From positions 1 to 24,346 of the forward strand of contig CAJLVJ010000030.1 in the NCBI GenBank assembly GCA_905210085.1: a stretch of DNA of 24,346 nt, written 5' to 3'. Positions 1 to 5,835 of the stretch are shown here, piece after piece. The stretch is from an uncultured Collinsella sp. (GTDB taxonomy: Bacteria; Actinomycetota; Coriobacteriia; Coriobacteriales; Coriobacteriaceae). The notes beneath the pieces were generated by a model. That model searched no databases, was not told the origin of the DNA, and worked only from the letters and a program-made list of their open reading frames with translations. Numbering within the stretch: the first letter of the stretch is position 1; every line of letters begins with the position of its first letter. The translations under genes and the position numbers were made by a program.

Positions 1-251
1 GCGTCGCCTCGTACGGTCAGATAGCGCGCCTCATCGGCAGGGAGAAAAACTCTCGCCTGGTCGGAGCGGTGCTGAGCGAGGCGGATCGCTACGGCGATTA
101 TCCCTGCCACCGCGTCGTCAACCACGCGGGACGCCTCGCGCCAAACTTCCCCGACCAGCGAGCACTACTGACGGAGGAAGGAGTCGCCTTCCGAGACAAC
201 GGCTGCGTCGACATGAAAAGCACCAGTGGAACGAGTAGCCAGGCAGCGTAG
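1..251 (+). CDS. MGMT-family alkyltransferase-like protein, 3' end only
   Basis: Partial gene, cut by the left window edge and read in the frame starting at base 3; it ends at TAG 249-251. The visible 82 residues begin with VASYGQIARLIG and contain the PCHRVV motif. These are the helix-turn-helix DNA-binding segment and active-site cysteine region of O6-alkylguanine DNA alkyltransferases. After PCHRVV the chain reads NHAGRLAPNF and later LLTEEGV, the form seen in short single-domain MGMT-like proteins rather than Ada/Ogt with GYGGG. The likely role is repair or recognition of alkylated guanine, with the Cys in PCHR as acceptor. The N-terminus is not visible, so length and neighbours upstream are unknown. 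A GTG at 69 is internal and is not the start. Confidence 0.85.
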   Translation, partial: VASYGQIARLIGREKNSRLVGAVLSEADRYGDYPCHRVVNHAGRLAPNFPDQRALLTEEGVAFRDNGCVDMKSTSGTSSQAA

Positions 252-452
252 CGTCGAAAGGAGCGACGCCACGGGGAACGACCTGCGCCCCGCCGCCGGA
301 CAACCTATGGCAAAGTGACACGTCCCACAAAGAGCGGCGCACCAGTACGAGACACGACCGCGACGTAAAAAGACCCTATGATACTCGTAAGCATCTATCT
401 GATTGCCCGCCTCGAGGTACCCAAAGAACGAGAGATGCCGAAACCCCTAGAC
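252..452. other. spacer without recognisable gene
   Basis: About 200 bases between the alkyltransferase-like gene and the tRNA scar. A weak 6-bp hairpin (GCGTCG at 251-256 with CGACGC at 264-269) follows the stop codon but has no T-run. Short open frames here have no visible ribosome-binding site or family resemblance. I see nothing else. Confidence 0.5.
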
Positions 453-488
453 AAAGAAAAAGGTCGGGAGCTTTTATGCTTCCGACCT
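453..488 (-). terminator. intrinsic terminator of the tRNA locus (minus strand)
   Basis: Read on the minus strand, an 11-bp stem (plus-strand arms 461-471 and 478-488, one G-U pair) with a 6-base loop is followed by TTTTCTTT. It begins 9 bases beyond the CCA end of the tRNA fragment at 498-540. This is the normal place for a tRNA terminator, so the host side of the tRNA locus seems preserved. Confidence 0.75.
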
Positions 489-497
489 GAAGTTTCA

Positions 498-540
498 TGG
501 TCGCGGGGGGCGGATTTGAACCACCGACCTTCGGGTTATG
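498..540 (-). pseudogene. 3' half of a Met-CAU (probably initiator) tRNA gene, attachment-site scar
   Basis: On the minus strand the sequence runs from the CAT anticodon through AA, a 3' anticodon-stem strand CCCGA, variable loop AGGTC, and a T arm GGTGG-TTCAAAT-CCGCC with all five pairs formed. It ends with a 7-base acceptor strand and ACCA. CCC at positions 39-41 is the hallmark of initiator tRNA, and CATAACCCGAAGGTCG is identical to E. coli tRNA-fMet. On the plus strand beyond 540 nothing matches a tRNA 5' half. A clean break inside a tRNA gene, with its terminator kept and an integrase gene next to it, is the usual left junction of an element integrated in a tRNA 3' end. No intact copy of this tRNA is in the window. 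Confidence 0.85.
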
Positions 541-571
541 AGGTCGCTACGACGTTGTTTCATTCAGACAT

Positions 572-671
572 TTCGACCCAAATTGAAGTCAATATAACTC
601 CAGGTCATTTGATGTTTTCATAGATTTACGAAAGAAAAGTACGCGGAATAATTCGACCCAAATTCGACCCA
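572..671. repeat. TTCGACCCA direct repeats, possible integrase arm sites
   Basis: TTCGACCCA occurs at 572-580, 652-660 and 663-671; the first two extend to TTCGACCCAAATT. They lie between the tRNA scar and the broken integrase gene, where tyrosine-integrase elements usually keep arm-type binding sites. Function is inferred from position only. Confidence 0.55.
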
Positions 672-698
672 CAACGAGCTTGAAAGCGGTCAGGCGGA

Positions 699-750
699 GC
701 ATTACCCTTGGGGTGTGACCCCACGCAGGGCCCACCACCAAGGGTAATGC
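699..750. repeat. 13-bp perfect inverted repeat upstream of integrase
   Basis: GCATTACCCTTGG at 699-711 and CCAAGGGTAATGC at 738-750 are exact inverted copies separated by 26 bases. They lie about 75 bases before the integrase start. The spacing would suit a long-loop hairpin or a paired operator. Nothing more can be said from sequence. Confidence 0.6.
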
Positions 751-823
751 CCACCCGCCCCAGCCCTTTGTGCCATTCCGCGCAACCGAGCGCGATTCTC
801 AGGCACTTCAGGCAAGGAACACG

Positions 824-1536
824 ATGAACGACCGACCTCTCGTCATAGGCAAAGGAACGAAGCAACGCCGCGACAAATACACGTGGCGCTACCGTCACAG
901 CCTCGGCAAGGATCCGGTCACGGGCAAATACCGCTATTCGCCGTGGCAGACCATACATACCACCAAAAGCCGAGAGGTCGACGCCGCACTCGAAGCCTAC
1001 AAGGCAGAACTCAACAGCGGCACCTACGTCCAAAAATCGAGGGACACCGTCGGCTCGTACGCAAAAAAGTTCCACGACAACCGCGAAGGAACCATCACGC
1101 CGCTCGCCTACTCGACATCCTACTCAATCGAGAACCGGACGCGCACATCACATGCGTGATGCTCATGCTCGACACCGACATGAGAAGGGCAGAAGCCCTA
1201 GGGATGACGTGGTCCGATGTCTCCGTCGAGAACAGAAGCATCCTCATTGAGCAGCAGTTCGCGGCCGATCGAAGCGTTCGCTCGCCCAAAAGCAAGAAAA
1301 GCGTGCGGAGGATCTCGATAAGCGAGACGCTGACGTCGTATCTCGAATTCTGGAAAAAGGAGCAGGCCCGCGAAATGGAAGCCTTCGGCCTGGAACAAGT
1401 CAAAGGCACTCCGCTCGTCCACTCATTCGAACGAACGAAAGACAGGCATCCCCAAGTCAACTTCATGGACCTGAATGGGTTTTCGCGCTGGTTCAGAAAC
1501 TTCAGCGTCGAGAACGGGTTCGGCAAGTTCGAAGGC
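824..1536 (+). pseudogene. tyrosine recombinase (integrase) pseudogene
   Basis: The start is ATG 824, with AAGGA six bases upstream. The first reading frame gives an N-terminal arm-binding domain (ending near TYVQKSRDTVGSYAKKF) and then runs out at about 1159. From about 1095 a different frame carries LLDILLNREPDAHITC and then MRRAEALGMTWSDV, which contains the first catalytic arginine of the tyrosine recombinase fold, and continues to ENGFGKFEG near 1536. Most of the SAM-like core-binding domain (about 90 residues) is missing between the two pieces. The later HxxR and tyrosine motifs are absent, because after 1536 the frame reads into unrelated sequence. This is therefore a gene with an internal deletion plus frameshift and a lost C-terminus. 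It was presumably the integrase of the element that used the adjacent tRNA site. Confidence 0.8.
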
Positions 1537-2178
1537 GTTCGAACATACCATTATGTGAAGGAAACTGTCGACGGGGAAACGATTTCGAAGCGTTATGAGC
1601 ATAAAGAGTGGCTCGAATTGAGGGATTACCTCAGGAAGCATCCCAAGGTTCGCGAGGCGAGGCATATCAGCACATATGAGAGCGAGCACCTTCCTTACGG
1701 ATATTCGGGCCTATCGAGCCACACCGCTACTGCCGCTACTGCCCGCTACTGCCCGCCAGCTTCCGAACCAGCGGGCGGTAGCAGCACCCCGAACATCTCG
1801 CCGAGAGCGCAGAGAGTCGTCGACCTGGCGGCCAAGGCCGACATCGAGGACGTGATGCTGTGCGACCTGCCCGGCGTCCTGTCCTTCCTAGAGCTGCCAC
1901 CTGAGACGGAGATGCCGCCGGGCAACAAGGGGAAGACGAAGCTCAAGAAGCTCTACAGGAAGGTGGCGCCGAACAAGGCATACCACTCCGGCGAGCGCGC
2001 CAAGGATTTGATCTCGCACCTCGACATGGCAGAGATCAGGGCATCGGCGCCCGTCCAAGAATTGGGATGCAGTTCAATACGAGCTCGGGGCTCTTTTCGT
2101 CTAGATTGGGGACGCATGGCCGGACGAAAACAATTTGCGTCTGGTAATAAGCGTACGAAAGCGCAATTTACGTCTTAA
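1537..2178 (+). pseudogene. unrecognised remnant fused in frame to the integrase scar
   Basis: The open frame continues from the integrase piece to TAA 2176-2178 but no longer resembles a recombinase. Its first part reads RTYHYVKETVDGETISKR, then WLELRDYLRKHPKVREA and YESEHLPYGYSGL. It then crosses a short tandem repeat, three copies of GCTACTGCC(C) at about 1726-1755. In another frame that repeat reads HRYCRYC, so a frameshift inside a zinc-ribbon-like Cys-x2-Cys segment is likely. The rest (about 1800-2060) is a charged helical stretch ending near KDLISHLDMAEI. I do not recognise the family. The fusion, the slippage-prone repeat and the position in an integration scar suggest remains of one or two accessory genes. 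Confidence 0.45.
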
Positions 2179-2246
2179 TTCCGTACGCAAATCAAGACGA
2201 AAATCGTTTACGTCTGCTTTAATCCGTACGAAAACGGTTTTCGTCT
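2094..2246. repeat. array of operator-like palindromes
   Basis: The half-site TTTNCGTCT occurs five times, starting at 2094, 2134, 2167, 2207 and 2238. Its inverted partner, (A/G)(G/T)ACGNAAA, precedes four of them. The result is four palindromes of 21-23 bp at 2122-2142, 2153-2175, 2195-2215 and 2226-2246, each with a 3-6 base AT-containing centre. An unpaired GTACGCAAA at 2183-2190 adds a further half-site. The array fills the gap between the integrase scar and the 3' end of the ATPase gene. No T-run follows, so these look like protein-binding sites or an iteron array rather than terminators. Confidence 0.7.
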
Positions 2247-2265
2247 TGCAGGGCAGTTGCCGTTT

Positions 2266-3357
2266 CTACAGTTCAACTTCCAGTTCGGCTTTGTGCTCGT
2301 AGAGGTAGTCGCGCATGTAGGGGATGGCAAATGAGACCTTGCCGTACGAGGGAGCCTCGATAATCGATTCTCTTAACAGGCGGCTGCGGACGGAACTCAC
2401 CTGTTGAGGCGTTTTGTTTAGGGCATCGGCAACCATGCTGGTCGAGCTCGTCTGCCCCAAAGATGCCATGCTCAGCAGATAAGCGATGCACGTGGGCGGA
2501 ATGCGCTGTAGCGCGGGCTCAATCACCATGGCACAGAAGCGTTCGCGTGCCGTTGCAATGCCGCGCTCGGCTTCTTCTTCTCCAATAATCGGTGTATGTG
2601 CGCGTCTTGCCAACTGCCATGCGTAGTATCCAACGAGTTGGATCATGAAAGGATAACCTTGCGTTGCCTCGGCAAGTTGGCCGGCAATACCTGGCTGCAA
2701 CTCCATGCCAGACGCTTCAATGGTTTCCTCGAGGGAGTACGACACTTCGGTTACTGCCACAGCCTTCAGGTCAAAGGGGAGGGCACGGCGCAAAAACGTA
2801 AGTGTCTTTCCGTTGATGATGCTTTCAATCATCGAAGGCAGCCCCGCAAAAACAAAGGCTATATCAAGGTCTTCGCCGATAACCTGCTGAATCGCAATGG
2901 AGAGCGTTCGGACCTCATCGAGCTCTGCGTCTTGAACCTCGTCGAGAGTGATGAGCAGGCCATTTTCATTCTTGGATATTGTCTGTCTCATGGCGTCGCG
3001 TAGCGATGGACCGATTCGCTCAATGTCTATGCTGCCGATGGATATGCCAGCTACGGTGGGCTCAAATCTGGCGTGTTTGGCCTGGAATTTGGGCTGCAGC
3101 TGTTCGAGAATGCGTTGGCAAAGTCCCTCGGTTGCGACCTCTTTTATGACCGTCCAGCCACGGCTTTGCGCCAAACGTGAGCACTCGTCAAGGAGGACCG
3201 TCTTGCCCGTTCCACGGACGCCGGCTATGCGCATTAGGCGCCCCGGGGCACCAGGCCCGTTGACGAGGCCCTCATTGAATTCTTCGAGCACATCTTCGCG
3301 GCCGATAATCGTGGGAGGTGTTTTACCTGCTGTGGGCTTAAAAGGGTTTGTTTGCAT
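2266..3357 (-). CDS. AAA+/STAND-type ATPase with C-terminal winged-helix-like domain
   Basis: The protein has 363 residues. ATG at 3357 is chosen over an upstream GTG at 3366 because AAAGGTGG lies just before it at proper spacing. The N-terminus reads MQTNPFKPTAGKTPPTIIGRE, then Walker A GVRGTGKT (about residues 46-53) and Walker B LLITLDEVQD (about 134-143). A central lid region follows (TEVSYSLEETIEASGM), and the C-terminal part is rich in short helices (TSMVADALNKTPQQVSSVRSRLL), typical of a winged helix. The layout matches the Orc1/Cdc6-like and related prokaryotic ATPases often found on mobile DNA. The exact role (replication, regulation or defence) cannot be told. The gene stands alone on the minus strand between an integration scar and repeat DNA. 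A 10-bp tandem array covers its promoter region, and a palindrome array follows its stop codon. Base composition is less GC-rich than the core genes. Confidence 0.8.
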   Translation of the reverse strand: MQTNPFKPTAGKTPPTIIGREDVLEEFNEGLVNGPGAPGRLMRIAGVRGTGKTVLLDECSRLAQSRGWTVIKEVATEGLCQRILEQLQPKFQAKHARFEPTVAGISIGSIDIERIGPSLRDAMRQTISKNENGLLITLDEVQDAELDEVRTLSIAIQQVIGEDLDIAFVFAGLPSMIESIINGKTLTFLRRALPFDLKAVAVTEVSYSLEETIEASGMELQPGIAGQLAEATQGYPFMIQLVGYYAWQLARRAHTPIIGEEEAERGIATARERFCAMVIEPALQRIPPTCIAYLLSMASLGQTSSTSMVADALNKTPQQVSSVRSRLLRESIIEAPSYGKVSFAIPYMRDYLYEHKAELEVEL

Positions 3358-3370
3358 GCGAGCCACCTTT

Positions 3371-3445
3371 GCTCAAGATATAGCAAGATATAGCAAAGTA
3401 TAGCAAGATATAGCAAAGTATAGTGAGATATAGCAACGTATAGCG
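3371..3445 (-). promoter_or_regulatory. 10-bp tandem repeat array covering the ATPase promoter
   Basis: Six exact-length decamers run from 3381 to 3440: TAGCAAGATA, TAGCAAAGTA, TAGCAAGATA, TAGCAAAGTA, TAGTGAGATA, TAGCAACGTA. Partial copies lie at 3371-3380 and 3441-3445. On the minus strand the repeat gives alternating TTGCTA and TATACT/TATATC hexamers. A TTGCTA is therefore followed 17-18 bases later by a -10-like sequence, which makes several overlapping promoters possible. The ATPase start codon is 14 bases downstream. A period of one helical turn suggests side-by-side binding of a protein on one DNA face, perhaps the ATPase itself. Confidence 0.75.
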
Positions 3446-3567
3446 CTGTTCGCGGGTTCTTACGGTGGTGCTATTTTCCGAATGCCGCGCGGATAAAGCG
3501 CTGGGCGAACAGCTTGTTGGCAACTCACGAGGGCTCGGGGTGCCAATTTGGGGTGCAGTAGTGCTGC

Positions 3568-3729
3568 GCCACGAAAAGGGCCTATCTACTACGTTTAAGC
3601 CGCAGGGGGTCAACCATAGTCGGCTTTTTCGAAAATCGACAAGCTGTCTACCTGCGGTTTTGTTTTCACGGTTTTCGGTATGGCCGAGGCTATCCGTGTT
3701 AACGTAGTAGATGGGCCACTTTTGTGGCA
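3568..3729. repeat. about 160-bp element with long imperfect inverted ends (MITE-like or structured RNA)
   Basis: The left end (3568-3598) and right end (3699-3729) are inverted copies over about 30 bp with few mismatches and one- or two-base gaps. Both contain CTACTACGTT in their own orientation and both carry a CCAC(A/G)AAAAG block. Inside are nested dyads: CCGCAGG at about 3600 with CCTGCGG at about 3651, and GTCG-TTTTTCGAAAA-CGAC around 3619-3640. An 80-codon open frame (3465-3707) crosses it but has no ribosome-binding site. The remaining spacer between 3446 and 3567 shows only a 9-bp dyad (GCTGTTCGC / GCGAACAGC). The element may be a small non-autonomous mobile element or encode a folded RNA. 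Confidence 0.55.
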
Positions 3730-3756
3730 AGGGGGCCGATCTGCGGGCCAGGGTAG

Positions 3757-3799
3757 CTAAAAGAGCCCCGTCCCAAAAAGACTGATTGGGAGCTGGGGC
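3757..3799 (-). terminator. stem-loop with T-run on the minus strand
   Basis: GCCCC (3765-3769) pairs with GGGGC (3795-3799), and TCCCAA (3771-3776) with TTGGGA (3786-3791). On the minus strand the stem is followed by TCTTTT. No minus-strand gene lies upstream of it, so it may stop stray transcription toward the ATPase or be an operator-like dyad ahead of the GntR gene. Confidence 0.4.
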
Positions 3800-3861
3800 G
3801 TGTCGATGCGATAGTATTGCATGGTGGTATTCGACTAACCGAGGGTTTATCCGAGGGCTTT

Positions 3862-4554
3862 ATGGAACAACGCCAGCATAATCAGAGCCTGCAAGACCAG
3901 GCATACAACGCATTGCGCTCCAAGATTATCTATGCCGAGCTCAAACCCGGCACGCGTCTTTCGGCGATTGGTCTGGAAAAGGAGACGGGAATCGGGCGCA
4001 CGCCCATTCGCGAGTCCTTTGTGCGCCTGCGTGAGCAGGAGCTGGTGGAAACGCGTCCCAAAAGCGGCACCTATGTCTCAAAAATCAGCATGGAGCGCGC
4101 CGAGAACGCCTGCTTCTTGCGCGAGAAACTCGAGCGAAGCGTGCTTATTAAATGCTGTTCGGCCGCCTCGCCCGAGCAAAAGCAGCGGCTCGAGCAGATT
4201 CTTGCCGAGTCCGAGTCGCTCGACCATAGCGAAACGCGTCGCTTTTTCGATCTGGACAACCTGTTCCATGAGACGTGTTTTGAGATTGCCGGCCGCCATA
4301 TGTTGTGGGATTGGATGAAGAGCGTCAATACGCATTTTGAGCGATACAACTGGTTGCGTATGGTGTCGCAGGATTTGGATTGGGAGCCGATTCGTCGGCA
4401 GCATCGCCGGATTCTCGAGGCCATAAAGAGGGGCGATACCGATGCGGCGAGCTATCTGGCAGAGACGCACTTGCACCTGATGCCCGAGGAGCAGGGTCCG
4501 GTTATCGCCTTGCATCCTGACTATTTTGAGCTGTCTAAAGACTCGGCTATCTAG
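3862..4554 (+). CDS. GntR-family transcriptional regulator, FCD (FadR) subfamily
   Basis: The protein has 230 residues, starting at ATG 3862 after GAGGG; an in-frame TTG at 3817 is less likely. Residues 10-75 form the GntR winged helix: YNALRSKIIYAELKPGTRLS, then ETGIGRTPIRESFVRL as the recognition region, and a wing ending in SGTYVSKI. The C-terminal FCD helical bundle has the usual metal-binding pattern: D and H in DLDNLFHETCF, H in RRQHRRILEAI, and H in ETHLHLM. Family members sense small organic acids or metabolites and control a nearby catabolic operon. Here the gene stands alone and the LacI-type regulator follows 124 bases later, so the target is not evident. A -10-like TAGTAT lies at 3812-3817. 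Confidence 0.9.
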   Translation: MEQRQHNQSLQDQAYNALRSKIIYAELKPGTRLSAIGLEKETGIGRTPIRESFVRLREQELVETRPKSGTYVSKISMERAENACFLREKLERSVLIKCCSAASPEQKQRLEQILAESESLDHSETRRFFDLDNLFHETCFEIAGRHMLWDWMKSVNTHFERYNWLRMVSQDLDWEPIRRQHRRILEAIKRGDTDAASYLAETHLHLMPEEQGPVIALHPDYFELSKDSAI

Positions 4555-4578
4555 TCCATTATCGCATCTGCTCGAGAC

Positions 4579-4612
4579 GCAAAAACGATGCTGCTCACCT
4601 ACAGCGTTTTGC
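4579..4612. other. dyad between two regulator genes
   Basis: GCAAAAACGATGCTG (4579-4593) and CAGCGTTTTGC (4602-4612) form an interrupted stem with a small bulge. It could end the GntR transcript weakly, or be an operator for the LacI-type regulator that starts 67 bases later. LacI operators often centre on AACG/CGTT. The evidence does not decide between the two. Confidence 0.3.
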
Positions 4613-4678
4613 AACTGAGATTTTTAAAAAATGCCTAAAATGGCTCAGGCTGCCGACAATGGGGAAACGGGGTGCGCT

Positions 4679-5701
4679 ATGGCGCAGATGAGAATCAAGG
4701 ACATTGCCGTCGAGGCGGGCGTGAGTCCGGCCACGGTCTCGCGCTATCTCAACAACCGCCCCGGGCAAATGACCGAGGAGACCCGTGCCCGCATTGCCGA
4801 GGTCATCGAGCGCACCGGCTATCGCCCGCGTGCCGCTGCGCGCAATCTGCGCAGCTCGCGCACCAATCTCATCGGCGTGATCTTGGCCGACATCGCCAAC
4901 CCATTCTCGAGCGCCATGCTCGAAGGACTTTCCGCCAGTGCCGCCGCGCGCGGCTGCTCGCTTATGACGGCCATTAGCGGCAACGATCCCGCTAAGGAAG
5001 CAGAGTCGCTCACCAGACTTATCGATGCCGGCGCGGACGGCCTGGTCGTCAACACCTGTGGAGGCAACGACGAGGCAATCGCCGCGGCAGCGGGGCGCCT
5101 GCCCGTTGTGCTGCTCGACCGCGATGCTGCCGACGGCGGCGTCGATCTGGTGACATCTAACAACCGTGAGCTGGTCGCCGGCTTGGTAGACGCCTTGACC
5201 GCCGCTGGCAGCGAGCGTCTGTGCCTGCTCACCGAGGCAAGCGACGACAGCCCCGTCCGTCGCGAGCGCGCCGAGGCCTTTACCGACGAGCTTTCGCACC
5301 GCGGCCTTGCGGGCGAGGTTGTCACCCTGGCCGATGGCGGCGCCACGGGCGTTGGCCGCTTGGACGAGACTATCCGCGACTATGTAGGCAAAAAGCTCGG
5401 CCTCATTGCCGTCGACGGCCTGGTCTTTCTGCGTCTGACCGAGGCGCTGACGCAGCTGGGACCCTCGTTGCCGGCGGGTCTCAAAATCGCGACGTTTGAC
5501 GATTGCCCCTGGAACCGCGTGCTCTTTGGCGGCGTGACCACGGCCGCGCAAGACACCCTCATCATCGCCGAGCGCGTGGTCGAGCGCCTCTTCGAGCGCA
5601 TCGACGTTGTTACCACTACGGTGGGCGAGGCCGCAAAGCTCGCCCCCAAGCGCATCGAGGTTCCCGGTCACATCGAACACCGCGCATCAACCTCGCGCTA
5701 A
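4679..5701 (+). CDS. LacI-family transcriptional regulator
   Basis: The protein has 340 residues. The start at ATG 4679 (MAQMRIKDIAVEAGVS) places the LacI helix-turn-helix at the N-terminus, as is normal; an ATG at 4631 would add 16 unusual residues and has no ribosome-binding site. Residues 4-50 hold the DNA-binding domain: IKDIAVEAGVSPATVSRYLNN, then the hinge region TGYRPRAAARNLR. From NLIGVILADIANPF on it is the periplasmic-binding-protein-like effector domain, with the typical DGLVVNTCG, VVLLDRD and KIATFDDCPW segments. DDCPW followed by GGVTTAAQDT resembles the KdgR-like sugar-acid branch. The ligand is unknown, and no sugar transport or catabolic genes lie nearby. It is followed by glnA, with its own spacer and presumably its own promoter. 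Confidence 0.93.
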   Translation: MAQMRIKDIAVEAGVSPATVSRYLNNRPGQMTEETRARIAEVIERTGYRPRAAARNLRSSRTNLIGVILADIANPFSSAMLEGLSASAAARGCSLMTAISGNDPAKEAESLTRLIDAGADGLVVNTCGGNDEAIAAAAGRLPVVLLDRDAADGGVDLVTSNNRELVAGLVDALTAAGSERLCLLTEASDDSPVRRERAEAFTDELSHRGLAGEVVTLADGGATGVGRLDETIRDYVGKKLGLIAVDGLVFLRLTEALTQLGPSLPAGLKIATFDDCPWNRVLFGGVTTAAQDTLIIAERVVERLFERIDVVTTTVGEAAKLAPKRIEVPGHIEHRASTSR

Positions 5702-5754
5702 CCATTCGTTCGCAACTGCCTGTTCGCGCACGTTTTTTGAGCGCCTGATACGCT

Positions 5755-5770
5755 TTAACCCTGCGGAAAC
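5755..5770 (+). promoter_or_regulatory. GlnR-box-like site upstream of glnA
   Basis: TTAAC-CCTGCG-GAAAC matches the actinobacterial GlnR box half-pair (gTnAc, six bases, GaAAc), about 65 bases before the glnA start. Only one such pair is seen; strong GlnR targets usually have two. Possible -10 elements (TAGTAT 5783-5788, TATAGA 5795-5800) lie downstream. The gene after glnA is a GlnR-like regulator, which supports the reading. Confidence 0.4.
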
Positions 5771-5835
5771 ATTTTTCTGCGATAGTATCTGCGATATAGA
5801 CCAGTCGAAACCCGCCCGAAAGAAAGGGGAGCGAC

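Noticed and set aside
498..540. A complete tRNA gene
   Set aside because: No D arm, 5' anticodon stem or 5' acceptor strand can be found beyond base 540.
626..1075. A 149-codon minus-strand open frame over the integrase start
   Set aside because: It overlaps the integrase arm-binding domain and the arm-site region; no protein family features.
2094..2246. The palindrome array as a CRISPR array
   Set aside because: Units are palindromic half-sites with spacings of 31-43 bases, no constant repeat with unique spacers, and no cas gene nearby.
3371..3445. The decamer array as CRISPR or a coding repeat
   Set aside because: The period is only 10 bases with no spacers, and it lies upstream of a start codon.
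3465..3707. An 80-codon open frame through the inverted-repeat element
   Set aside because: No ribosome-binding site, and most of it is dictated by the palindromic DNA; kept as a repeat, not a gene.
4595..5680. A 361-codon open frame antisense to the LacI-type regulator
   Set aside because: The plus-strand LacI domain order is unmistakable; the antisense frame has repetitive low-complexity composition.
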